Below are positions 34,008 to 42,541 of a DNA stretch of 64,000 bases, piece by piece. The position numbers and the translations under genes were made by a program. Every line of letters starts with the position of its first letter. Position 1 is the first letter of the stretch. This DNA comes from Telmatospirillum siberiense. Its GTDB lineage: Bacteria > Pseudomonadota > Alphaproteobacteria > Rhodospirillales > Magnetospirillaceae. The stretch is from NCBI RefSeq assembly GCF_002845745.1, contig NZ_PIUM01000032.1, forward strand, positions 1 to 64,000, read 5' to 3'. A model generated the notes under the pieces. The model had not been told where the DNA came from. It saw only the letters and a program-made list of their open reading frames with translations, and did no database searches.

Positions 34008-35466
34008 TCCACAGGCTCTTGACGTTCAGATATTCGTCCAGATGCTCGCGGCCGGATTCCCGCCCGTAGCCGCTCATTTTGTAGCCTCCGAACGGTACTG
34101 CCGGGTCCATGACGTTGTAGCAATTGACCCAGACTGATCCGGATCTCAGGCCTTTGGCCAGGAGGTGGGCGCGGCCGATGTCGCGTGTCCAGACGCCGGC
34201 TCCCAGTCCGAAAGGCGAGTCGTTGGCGCGGCGGAGCACGTCGGCGACATCGTCGAAAGGAATGGCCGAGACGACCGGTCCGAAGATTTCCTCCCGGGCG
34301 ATGCGCATGCCGTCGGCGACATCGGCGAAAACGGTCGGAGACACGAAATATCCGGCGGCGAAAGCGCCATCGGTCCTGCGCCGGCCACCGGAGAGGACAC
34401 GGGCGCCCTCCGCCTTGCCGATGTCCAGATATCCGGTGACCCGGTCGAGCTGCTGGCGGGAGACCAGGGGACCCAATTCGGTTTCCGGGTCGATGCCCTC
34501 GCCCATGCGCAATGCGGATCCGCAGGCGGCGACGCGGGCGACGAATTCCTCATAGACCGGACGTTCCACGTAAAGGCGGGTGCCGGCCGTGCAGATCTGC
34601 CCGGCATTGGCGAAGACGGCCATGGCCGCGGCCGGGGCGGCGGCATCGAGATCGGCGTCCGCGAAGACGATGTTGGGGGATTTTCCCCCCAATTCGAGAG
34701 AGACGCGCTTCAGATTGCCGGCCGAGGCCTGGACGATCTTCTGTCCGGTGACATGCGAACCGGTGAAAGACAGTTTGTCGACGTCGGGATGGGCGGCCAA
34801 GGCGGCGCCGGCCGTTTCGCCGAAGCCGGTGATGATATTGAAGACGCCAGGGGGGACACCCGCCTCCAAGGCCAATTCGGCGAAGCGGAGCGGGGTGAGG
34901 GGAGCTTCTTCCGCCGGTTTGAGCACCAGCGTGCATCCGGTGGCCAGAACGGGCCCCAGTTTCCAGATCGCCGCCATCAGAGGGCCGTTCCAGGGAATGA
35001 TCGCGCCGACCACGCCGAGCGGTTCCTTCACCGTGCAGGAAAAGACGTCGCCGGCCACCGAATTGCCGATGGTCTCGCCATGCAGCCCGGTGGCCATGCT
35101 GGCGTAGTAATGCAGAAGGCCGATCATCAATCCCTTGCTGCCCAGGGTGTGGCGAATGGGGGCGCCCATGTCGAGAGTGTCGAGTGCGGCCAGTTCATCG
35201 AAGTGTCGTTCGACCAGATCGGCCAGACGCAACAGGATGCGTTGGCGTTCGAACGGTTTCACCCGGCTCCACGGGCCTTCGAAGGCCCGGCGGGCGGCCG
35301 CGACGGCGCGCTCGACGTCCTGCCGATCGCCTTCGGCGACCATGGCCAGCAGCGTGCCGGTGGCCGGGTTCCGGCTCTCGAAGGTCTTGCCGGAGATCGC
35401 TTCGACCCAGGCGCCGTCCACCAGCATGCGTTTGGTTTTGCCGTCCAGGAAGGGGTGTGAGGTCAT
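33994..35466 (-). CDS. aldehyde dehydrogenase (NAD(P)+)
   Basis: ALDH superfamily enzyme, 490 aa. The general base Glu is in LELGGKSPNIVFADADLD, the nucleophile Cys in NAGQICTAGTRLYV, and the NAD-side motif is IIPWNGPLMAA. The start at 35466 follows AAGGAA; an earlier in-frame ATG runs into the upstream gene. It oxidises an aldehyde to a carboxylate in the cytoplasm. It is last in the minus-strand transporter-SDR-lyase operon, 25 bp after the PLP enzyme, so its aldehyde probably comes from that pathway. Confidence 0.93.
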   Translation of the reverse strand: MTSHPFLDGKTKRMLVDGAWVEAISGKTFESRNPATGTLLAMVAEGDRQDVERAVAAARRAFEGPWSRVKPFERQRILLRLADLVERHFDELAALDTLDMGAPIRHTLGSKGLMIGLLHYYASMATGLHGETIGNSVAGDVFSCTVKEPLGVVGAIIPWNGPLMAAIWKLGPVLATGCTLVLKPAEEAPLTPLRFAELALEAGVPPGVFNIITGFGETAGAALAAHPDVDKLSFTGSHVTGQKIVQASAGNLKRVSLELGGKSPNIVFADADLDAAAPAAAMAVFANAGQICTAGTRLYVERPVYEEFVARVAACGSALRMGEGIDPETELGPLVSRQQLDRVTGYLDIGKAEGARVLSGGRRRTDGAFAAGYFVSPTVFADVADGMRIAREEIFGPVVSAIPFDDVADVLRRANDSPFGLGAGVWTRDIGRAHLLAKGLRSGSVWVNCYNVMDPAVPFGGYKMSGYGRESGREHLDEYLNVKSLWIKSG

Positions 35467-35491
35467 GGGGGCCGCTTTTCCTTTTTTCAAT

Positions 35492-36691
35492 TTACGCCGC
35501 ATCGCCCAGGCGCGCGAAGCCCGCCTCAAGATCGCGGATCAGATCTTCCGGATCCTCAAGACCGGCATGCAGCCGCAAAGCCGGGCCCGGTTCCGTCCAG
35601 GGACTGGCCGAGCGCAAGGTCGCCGGATAGGTCGGCACCGCCAGGCTTTCGAAACCGCCCCAGGAATAGCCGAGCTTGAACAAATCCATGTGGTCGAGCA
35701 TGGCTGCCAGTTGTGCGGCGGAACACTCCTTCAGGACGACGCCGAAAAGACCTGAAGCCCCCTTGAAGTCGCGTTTCCAGATGGCGTGGCCCGGATCGTC
35801 GGGCAGGGCCGGATACATCACGCGGGCGACCTCGGGCCGCTGTTGCAGCCATCGGGCGATGCGCGTCGCCGATTCCTGATGGCGTTTCATGCGCAGGGCG
35901 AGAGTGCGCAAGCCCCGCAATGCCATGTAGACGTCGTCGGGACCGCCGCAATAGCCGGAGGCGGAGGCCGTCTTTTTCACCGGAATGAAGGCGTCCTCGC
36001 GGCAGACGGCGATGCCCAGCATCAGATCGGAATGGCCGGAGATATATTTCGTCGCCGCATGCAAGGACACGTCGACTCCCAGCGCCAGGGGCTTGAAACA
36101 CAATGGCGAGGCCCAGGTGTTATCGATGATGGTGACGATGCCGCGCGGCCGGCAGGCGGCGACCACGGCCGGCACATCGACCATTTCGAACGTCAGGGAA
36201 CAGGGCGATTCCATATAGACGACCTTGGTGTTCCCACGGAACAGCCCGGCGATCTCCCCGCCGATCAGGGGGTCGAAGAAAGTGACCTCGACTCCGAAGC
36301 GGGACAGGAAATCCTCGCAGAAGTGGCGGGCCGGCCCATAGACGCTGTCGACGATCAGCAGATGGTCTCCGGCGTTCAGGAATGCGGTCAGCGATGCCGC
36401 GATGGCGCCCAATCCGCAGGACGTCACGACGGCGCGGTAACCGCCTTCGAGGGCGGTGACGGCGTCTTCCAGAGCCCGCGTCGTCGGCGTTCCCTCCCGG
36501 CCATAGGTGAATTTTTCGAACGCTCCGCTGGCACGGTCGACCCGCGTTTCCAATAACTCCTCCACGGAGCGGAAAAGAACGGTGGAGGTGTGATAGACGG
36601 GAGGATTGACGATCCCGTAATTGTCTTCGGGATGGCGTCCGGCATGCAAAAGAACGGTTTCTTCGGCGAATTTCCTGGGGGTGTTCATCAT
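35492..36691 (-). CDS. metC: cystathionine beta-lyase-like PLP enzyme
   Basis: Cys/Met-metabolism PLP enzyme, 399 aa. The PLP lysine is in HAATKYISGHSDLM, the phosphate loop in SCGLGAIAASL, and the start PPVYHTSTVLF matches bacterial MetC. It cleaves C-S (or related beta) bonds of amino-acid thioethers to pyruvate, ammonia and a thiol. It may be MetC proper, but its place between an SDR and an ALDH behind a SsuBC/TauBC-type transporter suggests a catabolic role with a sulfur-containing substrate. Two adjacent ATGs (36691, 36688) are possible starts. Confidence 0.85.
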   Translation of the reverse strand: MMNTPRKFAEETVLLHAGRHPEDNYGIVNPPVYHTSTVLFRSVEELLETRVDRASGAFEKFTYGREGTPTTRALEDAVTALEGGYRAVVTSCGLGAIAASLTAFLNAGDHLLIVDSVYGPARHFCEDFLSRFGVEVTFFDPLIGGEIAGLFRGNTKVVYMESPCSLTFEMVDVPAVVAACRPRGIVTIIDNTWASPLCFKPLALGVDVSLHAATKYISGHSDLMLGIAVCREDAFIPVKKTASASGYCGGPDDVYMALRGLRTLALRMKRHQESATRIARWLQQRPEVARVMYPALPDDPGHAIWKRDFKGASGLFGVVLKECSAAQLAAMLDHMDLFKLGYSWGGFESLAVPTYPATLRSASPWTEPGPALRLHAGLEDPEDLIRDLEAGFARLGDAA

Positions 36692-36723
36692 GATCTTACC
36701 ATCAAAGCCATTCCGACAGGTCG

Positions 36724-37503
36724 TTAGAGGATGGTGCCGCCATCGATGACGATGTCCTGGCCCGTCACCATGCGTCCCCCATCGGAAGCCAGGAACAGCA
36801 CGGCATTGGCGATATCCGTGCCGGTGCTCAGCCGGCCGAGGGCCGATTGGGAGACGAAGCGGTGGAACACGTCATCGTAGGAAAGCCCCTGGCGCGCCGC
36901 CGAGTCTTCGAATTGACGGGTGAGTTTTTCGCCTTCGATGCCGCCGGGAGAGATCAGGTTGACGGTGACATTGCCGGCGGCGACTTCCAGCGCGGTGGAC
37001 TTGGTGAGGCCGCGCAACGCCCATTTGGCGGCCGCGTACAGGGAAAACCCCGCCACTCCCTTATGGCCGTAGGTGCCGCCGATGTTGATGATTCGGCCCG
37101 ACCCCTGCGCCTTCATGATGGGAAGAACGGCTTTCATCGACAAAAGGACGCCCAGGACATTGCCGTCGAAGCAGGCGCGATAATCCGCCGTGCCGCAGTC
37201 CCAGACGGCTTTGCGCGGGGGGCTGCCGCCGGCCGCGCAGACCAGGATGTCGATGCGTCCGAAATGTTGGCGGGCCAATTCGGCGGCGTGGGCCATTTGA
37301 CCTTCGTCCGTGACGTCGGCGAGGCAAACCAAACCGTCCCTGCCCAATTTCCCGATCGCCCCCGCGGTTTCCCGCGCCCGTTCCGCGTCGCGGCCGACGA
37401 TGGCGACATCGGCGCCGTTTTCGGCCAGGGCCAGGGCGATCTGCCGTCCCAGGCCGCTGGTCGCTCCGGTAACGCAGGCAATTTTTCCGGCGAGCGCGCT
37501 CAT
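36724..37503 (-). CDS. SDR-family oxidoreductase (Ser-to-Gly variant, copy 3)
   Basis: Short-chain dehydrogenase/reductase, 259 aa. The cofactor motif is TGATSGLG, the CAAGG segment is at ~90, and catalytic Y156 and K160 are in YAAAKWALRG. The serine position is Gly143 in NIGGTYG, as in the two plus-strand copies. The C-terminal region (LSYDDVFHRFVSQSALGRLSTG) resembles their loop as well. It lies between the permease and PLP-lyase genes with 3-32 bp spacings, so it is part of that operon. Confidence 0.88.
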   Translation of the reverse strand: MSALAGKIACVTGATSGLGRQIALALAENGADVAIVGRDAERARETAGAIGKLGRDGLVCLADVTDEGQMAHAAELARQHFGRIDILVCAAGGSPPRKAVWDCGTADYRACFDGNVLGVLLSMKAVLPIMKAQGSGRIINIGGTYGHKGVAGFSLYAAAKWALRGLTKSTALEVAAGNVTVNLISPGGIEGEKLTRQFEDSAARQGLSYDDVFHRFVSQSALGRLSTGTDIANAVLFLASDGGRMVTGQDIVIDGGTIL

Positions 37504-37506
37504 GTC

Positions 37507-38280
37507 TCAGCGTGTCCTGTCGAGGACCAGGCCTTCTGCGGCGACGGTCAGGGTGAAGAAAAGATAGGCCGCCGTGGTGCCCACCAGAACCGTCGCCCAC
37601 ATCAGGGAAAAGTCCTGCTGGGAATAGGCGTCCAGTGTCAGGGACCCCAGGCCGGCCGCTCCGGAAAGCCATTCGGCGAACATGGCGCACAGAATGGCCG
37701 AACCGGACGCGATGCGCAGTCCGGTGAAAATATAGGGAATGGCTGCGGGAATGCGTAGTTTCAGAAGGACCTGGCACATGCCGGCGCCGTAGACATGCAT
37801 CATTTCGATGGCGTTGGCGGATGGCGACAACAGGCCTTTTTTGGCGGCCAGCATGATCTGGAAAAAGCTCAGCAGGGCGACGATGGCGATACTGTTCCAC
37901 TGTTCGCGTCCGAACACGGAAATCATCAGGGGCGCCACAGCGATCACCGGGATGGTCCGGACGACGATGATGAGGGGCATGAGGGCCCGGCTCAAAAGGC
38001 CGGAGAGAACGAATGCGACGGCCAGCGTCATGGCGGCGACGATGCTGACGGTCATTCCGGCCAGGGTGCAGAAGACCGTGAAGACGGCGTCCGATCCGAT
38101 CAGGGAGGCGTTATCGGCCAACGATGCGAGGACCGCCGCCGGAGCGGGCATCAGATAGCCCGGAATTTGAAAAACCGTGACGGCCGCCTGCCAGATCGCC
38201 AGCAGGCACGCCATGACGAGCCCGTAGGCGCCCATCCGGCGGCCGACGATGGCGATCGCGGGGGCCGCGGCGCGGTTCAC
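37507..38280 (-). CDS. SsuC/TauC-type ABC transporter permease (1)
   Basis: Inner-membrane permease, 257 aa, with about six hydrophobic segments and the BPD_transp_1 coupling-loop region (MMHVYGAGMCQVLLKLRIPAAIPYIFTGL, with the EAA-type Gly at its centre). It resembles nitrate/sulfonate/taurine and hydroxymethylpyrimidine permeases. It overlaps the other permease gene by four bases, so the channel is a heterodimer rather than the usual SsuC homodimer. Confidence 0.9.
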   Translation of the reverse strand: MNRAAAPAIAIVGRRMGAYGLVMACLLAIWQAAVTVFQIPGYLMPAPAAVLASLADNASLIGSDAVFTVFCTLAGMTVSIVAAMTLAVAFVLSGLLSRALMPLIIVVRTIPVIAVAPLMISVFGREQWNSIAIVALLSFFQIMLAAKKGLLSPSANAIEMMHVYGAGMCQVLLKLRIPAAIPYIFTGLRIASGSAILCAMFAEWLSGAAGLGSLTLDAYSQQDFSLMWATVLVGTTAAYLFFTLTVAAEGLVLDRTR

Positions 38281-39044
38281 GGCGCAATCCCGTCAGCCGT
38301 GCGGTCGGCGGTGAGAACTACGCGTTCGATGAGGGAAAGTGCCCCGTAGCTGCCCGCCGAAAGGATGCAGACGATCAGGACCGATGCCCAAAGCCGTTCC
38401 ATTTGGAAATTGAACATGGCGTTGATCATCAGAACGCCGAGGCCGGTTTCGGTGCCGGTCCATTCGGCCACCAATGCGCCGAGAACGGCCAATGGCGCAG
38501 CGATCTTCAGGCCGAGAAAAATGTAGGGAAGCGCGCTGGGAAGCGCCAGTTTCCAGAATCGCTGCGCGGGCGTCGCCGCCAGCACCAGAAACAGTTCCCC
38601 GGCATTCCTTTCGGTCGCGCCGAGGCCCTGAATCATTCCGACGAAGATCGGAAAGAAGCACAGGAACGCTGTCAGCGTGATGCGCATCGGCCAGGAAACC
38701 CCCATCCAGATGATCAGGATCGGGGCGACCGCGATGATGGGGATGCTGTTGAGGACCGTTCCGATGGTCAGCGCCGCCGTTTCCAGGGCTTTGTGTTGAT
38801 GGACGAGGAATCCCGCCGAAAAAGCGGCGCCGATCGCCATGGCGTAACCACAGGCGGCGGTCAGAACGGTGGATCGGCAATGAAGCCACAGGACGGCGCC
38901 GTCGCCGACCATGTTTTCCACTACTTTGACCGGGCGCGGAATGGTGGGGGGGAGAAGCCCGGCCAAGCCGGCCAATTCGAAGGCGAGCGTCAGCAGCAGG
39001 AAGACCGATCCCGGCAACGCCACGTTGGAAATGCGGCTAGACAT
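38277..39044 (-). CDS. SsuC/TauC-type ABC transporter permease (2)
   Basis: Second membrane subunit, 255 aa, six hydrophobic segments. The coupling-loop region ERNAGELFLVLAATPAQRFWK is followed by LALPSALPYIFLGLKIA. Its ATG lies 8 bp inside the end of the ATPase gene. Two different permease genes point to a heterodimeric channel. No substrate-binding gene is adjacent; the orphan at 23548 is the best candidate. Confidence 0.9.
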   Translation of the reverse strand: MSSRISNVALPGSVFLLLTLAFELAGLAGLLPPTIPRPVKVVENMVGDGAVLWLHCRSTVLTAACGYAMAIGAAFSAGFLVHQHKALETAALTIGTVLNSIPIIAVAPILIIWMGVSWPMRITLTAFLCFFPIFVGMIQGLGATERNAGELFLVLAATPAQRFWKLALPSALPYIFLGLKIAAPLAVLGALVAEWTGTETGLGVLMINAMFNFQMERLWASVLIVCILSAGSYGALSLIERVVLTADRTADGIAP

Positions 39045-39822
39045 CGATTGCCGCCATCGCTTGTTGGTCGAAAAGACATTGGCGGACGCGATCGACCGCG
39101 CCCGTGAAGGCGGGATCGCTCATCTGCGCGAAGCTGCGCGGACGGTCGAGGCCGACCTCGACGACGTCGGCGATTCGCCCCGGCCGGGCGGCCAGAACGA
39201 AGATCCTGTCGGCCATGAAAACCGCTTCCTGGATCGAATGGGTGACCATCAGTGCCGTGATCTTCGTCTCCGCCCTGATCCTCAGCAATTCGAGATTCAT
39301 CCGGCTGCGGGTGATGTCGTCCAGGGCCCCGAACGGTTCGTCGAGCAGAAGGACGCGGGGCGACAGGACGAGGGAACGGGCGATGGCGGCCCTTTGCTGC
39401 ATGCCCCCCGACAATTGCGAGGGTTTGGCTTTTTCGAAACCGCTCAGTCCGACCAGTTCGATCAATTCCCGCGGCAGCTTTTCGCGGTCGGGATCGCGCT
39501 CGGCGACGATTTCGAGAGGAAGGCGGATGTTTTCCAGAACCGTGCGCCAGGGCAGCAGGGTGGCGTCCTGGAAGACGAAGCCGATCCGATGGTCCTTGCG
39601 CGCTTGGCTGGGGTGCGCGCCATCGATCGAAATGCTTCCGCTGGTGGGGGGCAGGATGTCGGCGACCATGCGGAGCAGGGTGGATTTTCCGCATCCCGAC
39701 GGGCCGATGAGCGCGCCGAATTGCCCGTCTTCCAGTTCGAGGCTGATCTCCTTGAGCGCCTGGACCTGTCGGCCATCGATATCGAATACCTTGGATACCC
39801 GGTCGATCGACAGGCGGCCCAT
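39037..39822 (-). CDS. SsuB/TauB-type ABC transporter ATPase
   Basis: Nucleotide-binding subunit, 261 aa. Walker A is GPSGCGKST, the signature is QLSGGMQQRAAIARSL, Walker B is VLLLDEPFGALD and the switch His is in MVTHSIQEAVFMADR. The start at 39822 has GAGGA five bases upstream; the frame is open further back but without a site. It is first in the minus-strand operon of ATPase, two permeases, SDR, PLP lyase and ALDH. Family substrates are aliphatic sulfonates, taurine, nitrate and pyrimidine precursors. Confidence 0.92.
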   Translation of the reverse strand: MGRLSIDRVSKVFDIDGRQVQALKEISLELEDGQFGALIGPSGCGKSTLLRMVADILPPTSGSISIDGAHPSQARKDHRIGFVFQDATLLPWRTVLENIRLPLEIVAERDPDREKLPRELIELVGLSGFEKAKPSQLSGGMQQRAAIARSLVLSPRVLLLDEPFGALDDITRSRMNLELLRIRAETKITALMVTHSIQEAVFMADRIFVLAARPGRIADVVEVGLDRPRSFAQMSDPAFTGAVDRVRQCLFDQQAMAAIDV

Positions 39823-40187
39823 TACGTCCTCGTCATGGTCGAAGGGGGAAAGGCGAGTCCGGGCGATCGCCCGGCCAGGCGATGCGGACGGCGGGCCTCG
39901 CCTCGGCGCCTCCGGAACGGCCAATGGCAGGTGGTGGAAATCGGCCGGTTTGGCAAAGCGTATTCTCCTGTCTGCGATAGGGAGCCGATTGCGTCATCGG
40001 GGGGCGGACGGTTTCCCATCGGGCCGGTCTGTGGCCGCCGCAGAAGCAGGGTTACATTCCTGATGGTGTTTTGTGATGTGCCAATTTTTCGCCAAGGTGG
40101 TGTCGAAAAGTCTATGCCCCTTTGTCGCATGACGATGCGACAAAGGGGCGCCGGATGGGCGCCTTTCATTTTCCGGGCGAAGGATGA
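39823..40187. other. intergenic region upstream of the ABC operon
   Basis: A 365-bp gap holding the promoter of the minus-strand operon and the 3' end of the pirin transcript. The one clear structure is a perfect 14-bp hairpin at 40117-40148, listed separately. No convincing gene is visible. Confidence 0.5.
40117..40148. terminator. perfect 14-bp hairpin after pirin
   Basis: CCCCTTTGTCGCAT (40117-40130) and its exact complement (40135-40148) flank a 4-nt loop. It is 39 bp past the pirin stop on the minus strand, followed by a weak TTTT, so a terminator is likely. The symmetry would also suit a protein operator for the ABC operon. Confidence 0.6.
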
Positions 40188-41081
40188 TCAATTGGTGGTT
40201 TTTTTCCGAAACGCCGGATCGCCGGGGAACGGGATCGGTTCACCCTGATCGAGATCGGGCAGTTTCATTCGGCCGGCCCGCCAGTCGGCCTTGGCTTGTT
40301 CGATCCGCTCCTTCGAGGAGGAGACGAAATTCCAGTCGATGAAGCGCGGTCCCGGCGAGTCGCCGCCCAGCAGCATGATGGTGGCGGGTTGCGTGGCCTT
40401 GAGGACCGCCGCCGCGCCGGGGGTGAAGACCAGCATGCGTCCCGCGTCGTAACGGCGTCCGGAGACTTCGACGGCGCCGGTGACGACATAGGCGGCCCGT
40501 TCCGGATAATCGTCCGGAAGGCGCGCCCGGGCGTCCGTCTCCAGATCGCAGTGCAGATAAAACATCGGAGACAGGGTCTCGACGCCTGCCCTGGCGCCGA
40601 ACGCCTCGCCGGCGATCAGCCGTCCCGAGAGGCCGGCCTCCTGAAAGGCCGGCAAATCACCCGAACCGTGATGGGAAAAGGAGGGGGAAATTTCTTCCGA
40701 CGCCTCGGGAAGGGCCACCCAGGCTTGGATTCCATGCATGCCGTCACCTTCGCGCCGGGCTTTTTCGAAACGTTCGGAATGGGTGACTCCGCGTCCGGCG
40801 ATCATCCAATTGACTTCGCCGGGGCGAATCGGCTGTTCGGAGCCGACGCTGTCGCGATGCATGATCTCGCCTTCGAACAGATAGGTGACGGTGGCCAGCC
40901 CGATATGCGGATGCGGCCGGACGTCGACATCGGAGGAGAGGCCCGCCGGCCAGCGCACCGGTCCCATATGGTCGAAGAAAACGAAGGGCCCGACGGCCCG
41001 GCGCTGGGCGATGGGCAGGACGCGTCCCACTTCGAAGCCGCCCAGGTCGCGCCGCCGCTGATCGATCACCAGATCCAACAT
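40188..41081 (-). CDS. pirin-family bicupin protein
   Basis: Bicupin iron protein, 297 aa. The metal ligands known for pirin (two His, one His, one Glu) are at H57, H59 (RPHPHIGL), H101 and E103 (THSERFE), nearly the same numbering as in human pirin. Bacterial pirins include quercetinase-like dioxygenases and metabolic regulators. It stands alone on the minus strand between the ABC operon and the acyltransferase region. No enzymatic role can be assigned. Confidence 0.9.
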   Translation of the reverse strand: MLDLVIDQRRRDLGGFEVGRVLPIAQRRAVGPFVFFDHMGPVRWPAGLSSDVDVRPHPHIGLATVTYLFEGEIMHRDSVGSEQPIRPGEVNWMIAGRGVTHSERFEKARREGDGMHGIQAWVALPEASEEISPSFSHHGSGDLPAFQEAGLSGRLIAGEAFGARAGVETLSPMFYLHCDLETDARARLPDDYPERAAYVVTGAVEVSGRRYDAGRMLVFTPGAAAVLKATQPATIMLLGGDSPGPRFIDWNFVSSSKERIEQAKADWRAGRMKLPDLDQGEPIPFPGDPAFRKKTTN

Positions 41082-41185
41082 CCCCGGTACTCCCTTTTGT
41101 CATCCCGGGGATATGGGGACGACAAAGGTGATTGTCCCCTCGCGCGTGGCCGATGAGTAAGGCCTTATCTCATCTCCGCCCCCAA

Positions 41186-41290
41186 GCCGGCACCGGGGAT
41201 GCCGGAAAGGCCTTTGCTGTGACCGCCAACGAGGTTAAAAGTCTCGCCAATCGGATTGTCGAGGCGACTGTCGGGATTTCCGGACGGATC
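41186..41290 (+). pseudogene. decayed chemoreceptor signalling-domain fragment
   Basis: About 35 codons read GDAGKAFAVTANEVKSLANR and onward to ISGRI, closely matching the highly conserved hairpin-tip region of MCP signalling domains (compare [20 protein letters not shown] in the intact protein at 56501). The flanking codons show no MCP similarity, and there is no sensor or HAMP region. It is a remnant of a deleted or recombined chemoreceptor gene. Confidence 0.75.
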
Positions 41291-41344
41291 CGCCCGGGGC
41301 TGGACGGTGGTGGTCCTTGAAACAGGTATTGGTGAAGAGAAGTC

Positions 41345-41566
41345 ATGATCGGAAATGACGGAAAGCCGATGACCCGCGAGATGGTGCGGGCCGCCATTGC
41401 GGTCTATAATGAGCAATCCCGTGGTTCCGGGGCTTTTTCCACCATTCCGCGAGCCTTGGTGACCATTCTCGATCAGCTTGCGGTCGGCAAGACCACTTAT
41501 GTCAAAGGGGCGGACGGACAAATGCAAATCACACGGCGCAAAGACAAGACGATTGCCGCCGGCTGA
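41345..41566 (+). CDS. small hypothetical protein (73 aa)
   Basis: An unrecognised 73-aa basic protein (MIGNDGKPMTREMVRAAIAV onward, ending with several K/R residues). A GAAGAGAAG ribosome-site-like stretch precedes the ATG, and its codon use resembles the genes around it. It ends 4 bp before the acyltransferase gene, suggesting cotranscription. There is no membrane segment, signal peptide or cysteine cluster. Confidence 0.5.
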   Translation: MIGNDGKPMTREMVRAAIAVYNEQSRGSGAFSTIPRALVTILDQLAVGKTTYVKGADGQMQITRRKDKTIAAG

Positions 41567-41570
41567 TCCC

Positions 41571-42530
41571 ATGTCTCTCGAAAAAGATCTCGCGAAAATG
41601 CCTTCTCCCTGGTCGTCGTCCTCGCAGCCGGCATCGGTCATTCATCGCGTCCTGCGGGCGGTGACGGGGGGCTTCGCCGCTTTCCTGCTGGGCCTCAATG
41701 TGCTCGTCGTCTTTTTGGCGATGACGCCCATGGCTCTGCTCAAACTGACCATTTCGACGCCGATGGTGCGCCGGGTGTGCAACCGTCTGTTGAACGCCCT
41801 GGCCGATCTCTGGGTATGTTTCAACAATGCCTGGATCGTTCTGGTCGGCAATCGTCCGGTGCTGACCGATGCTTTGCCGGCCCTGCAGCGGAAGGGATCC
41901 TATCTGGTGATCTGCAATCACCAGAGCTGGGTCGATATTTTCGTCTTGCAGCGGGTCTTCTTTCGCCGGATTCCACTACTGAAATTCTTCCTGAAACGCG
42001 AACTGCTTTATGTGCCGGTGATCGGCTTGGCCTGGTGGGCGCTCGATTTCCCGTTTCTGCGCCGTCAGAGCGATGCCAAGGGCATGGAGAACGACCTCCG
42101 CGCCTCCCGCAGGGCCTGCGAACGCTTCAAGGATCTGCCGATTTCCCTGGTCTCCTTCATCGAGGGAACCCGTTTCAGCCGGGACAAGCACACGGCGCAA
42201 CGTTCGCCCTATCAACATCTGCTGAAGCCGAAGCTGGGCGCGTTCGGCATGTCCGTGGCGACGCTTGGCGACCGTGTCGATCTGATGATCGATGTGACCA
42301 TCGCCTATCCGAACGGGGTGCCCAGTTTGTGGGATCTCTTAAGCGGAAATGTCGAGGGCGTGCAGGTCTTCGTCCGGACGATGGAGATTCCGGAAACCCT
42401 GAGCGATCCGGCCTTTATCGGCAAGCGCGAGTGGCATGTGGCTCTGGGCCGCTGGATCCAGTCCCTGTGGCGCGAGAAGGATGAAACCCTGGCCAAGGTC
42501 GTCGAGGCTCAAGGCGCCGGAGCGAAATAG
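41571..42530 (+). CDS. PlsC-like (YihG-type) lysophospholipid acyltransferase
   Basis: Membrane acyltransferase, 319 aa. An N-terminal hydrophobic segment (~residues 25-55) is followed by the HxxxxD motif in CNHQSWVDIF and a later FIEGTRFSR block, both required in the LPLAT fold. The overall layout and the C-terminal WDLLSGN region match the YihG family of 1-acylglycerophosphate acyltransferases. The ATG at 41571 follows directly after the small protein gene; an in-frame upstream ATG would overlap that gene. Confidence 0.9.
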   Translation: MSLEKDLAKMPSPWSSSSQPASVIHRVLRAVTGGFAAFLLGLNVLVVFLAMTPMALLKLTISTPMVRRVCNRLLNALADLWVCFNNAWIVLVGNRPVLTDALPALQRKGSYLVICNHQSWVDIFVLQRVFFRRIPLLKFFLKRELLYVPVIGLAWWALDFPFLRRQSDAKGMENDLRASRRACERFKDLPISLVSFIEGTRFSRDKHTAQRSPYQHLLKPKLGAFGMSVATLGDRVDLMIDVTIAYPNGVPSLWDLLSGNVEGVQVFVRTMEIPETLSDPAFIGKREWHVALGRWIQSLWREKDETLAKVVEAQGAGAK

Positions 42531-42541
42531 CCGCCCGGGCT

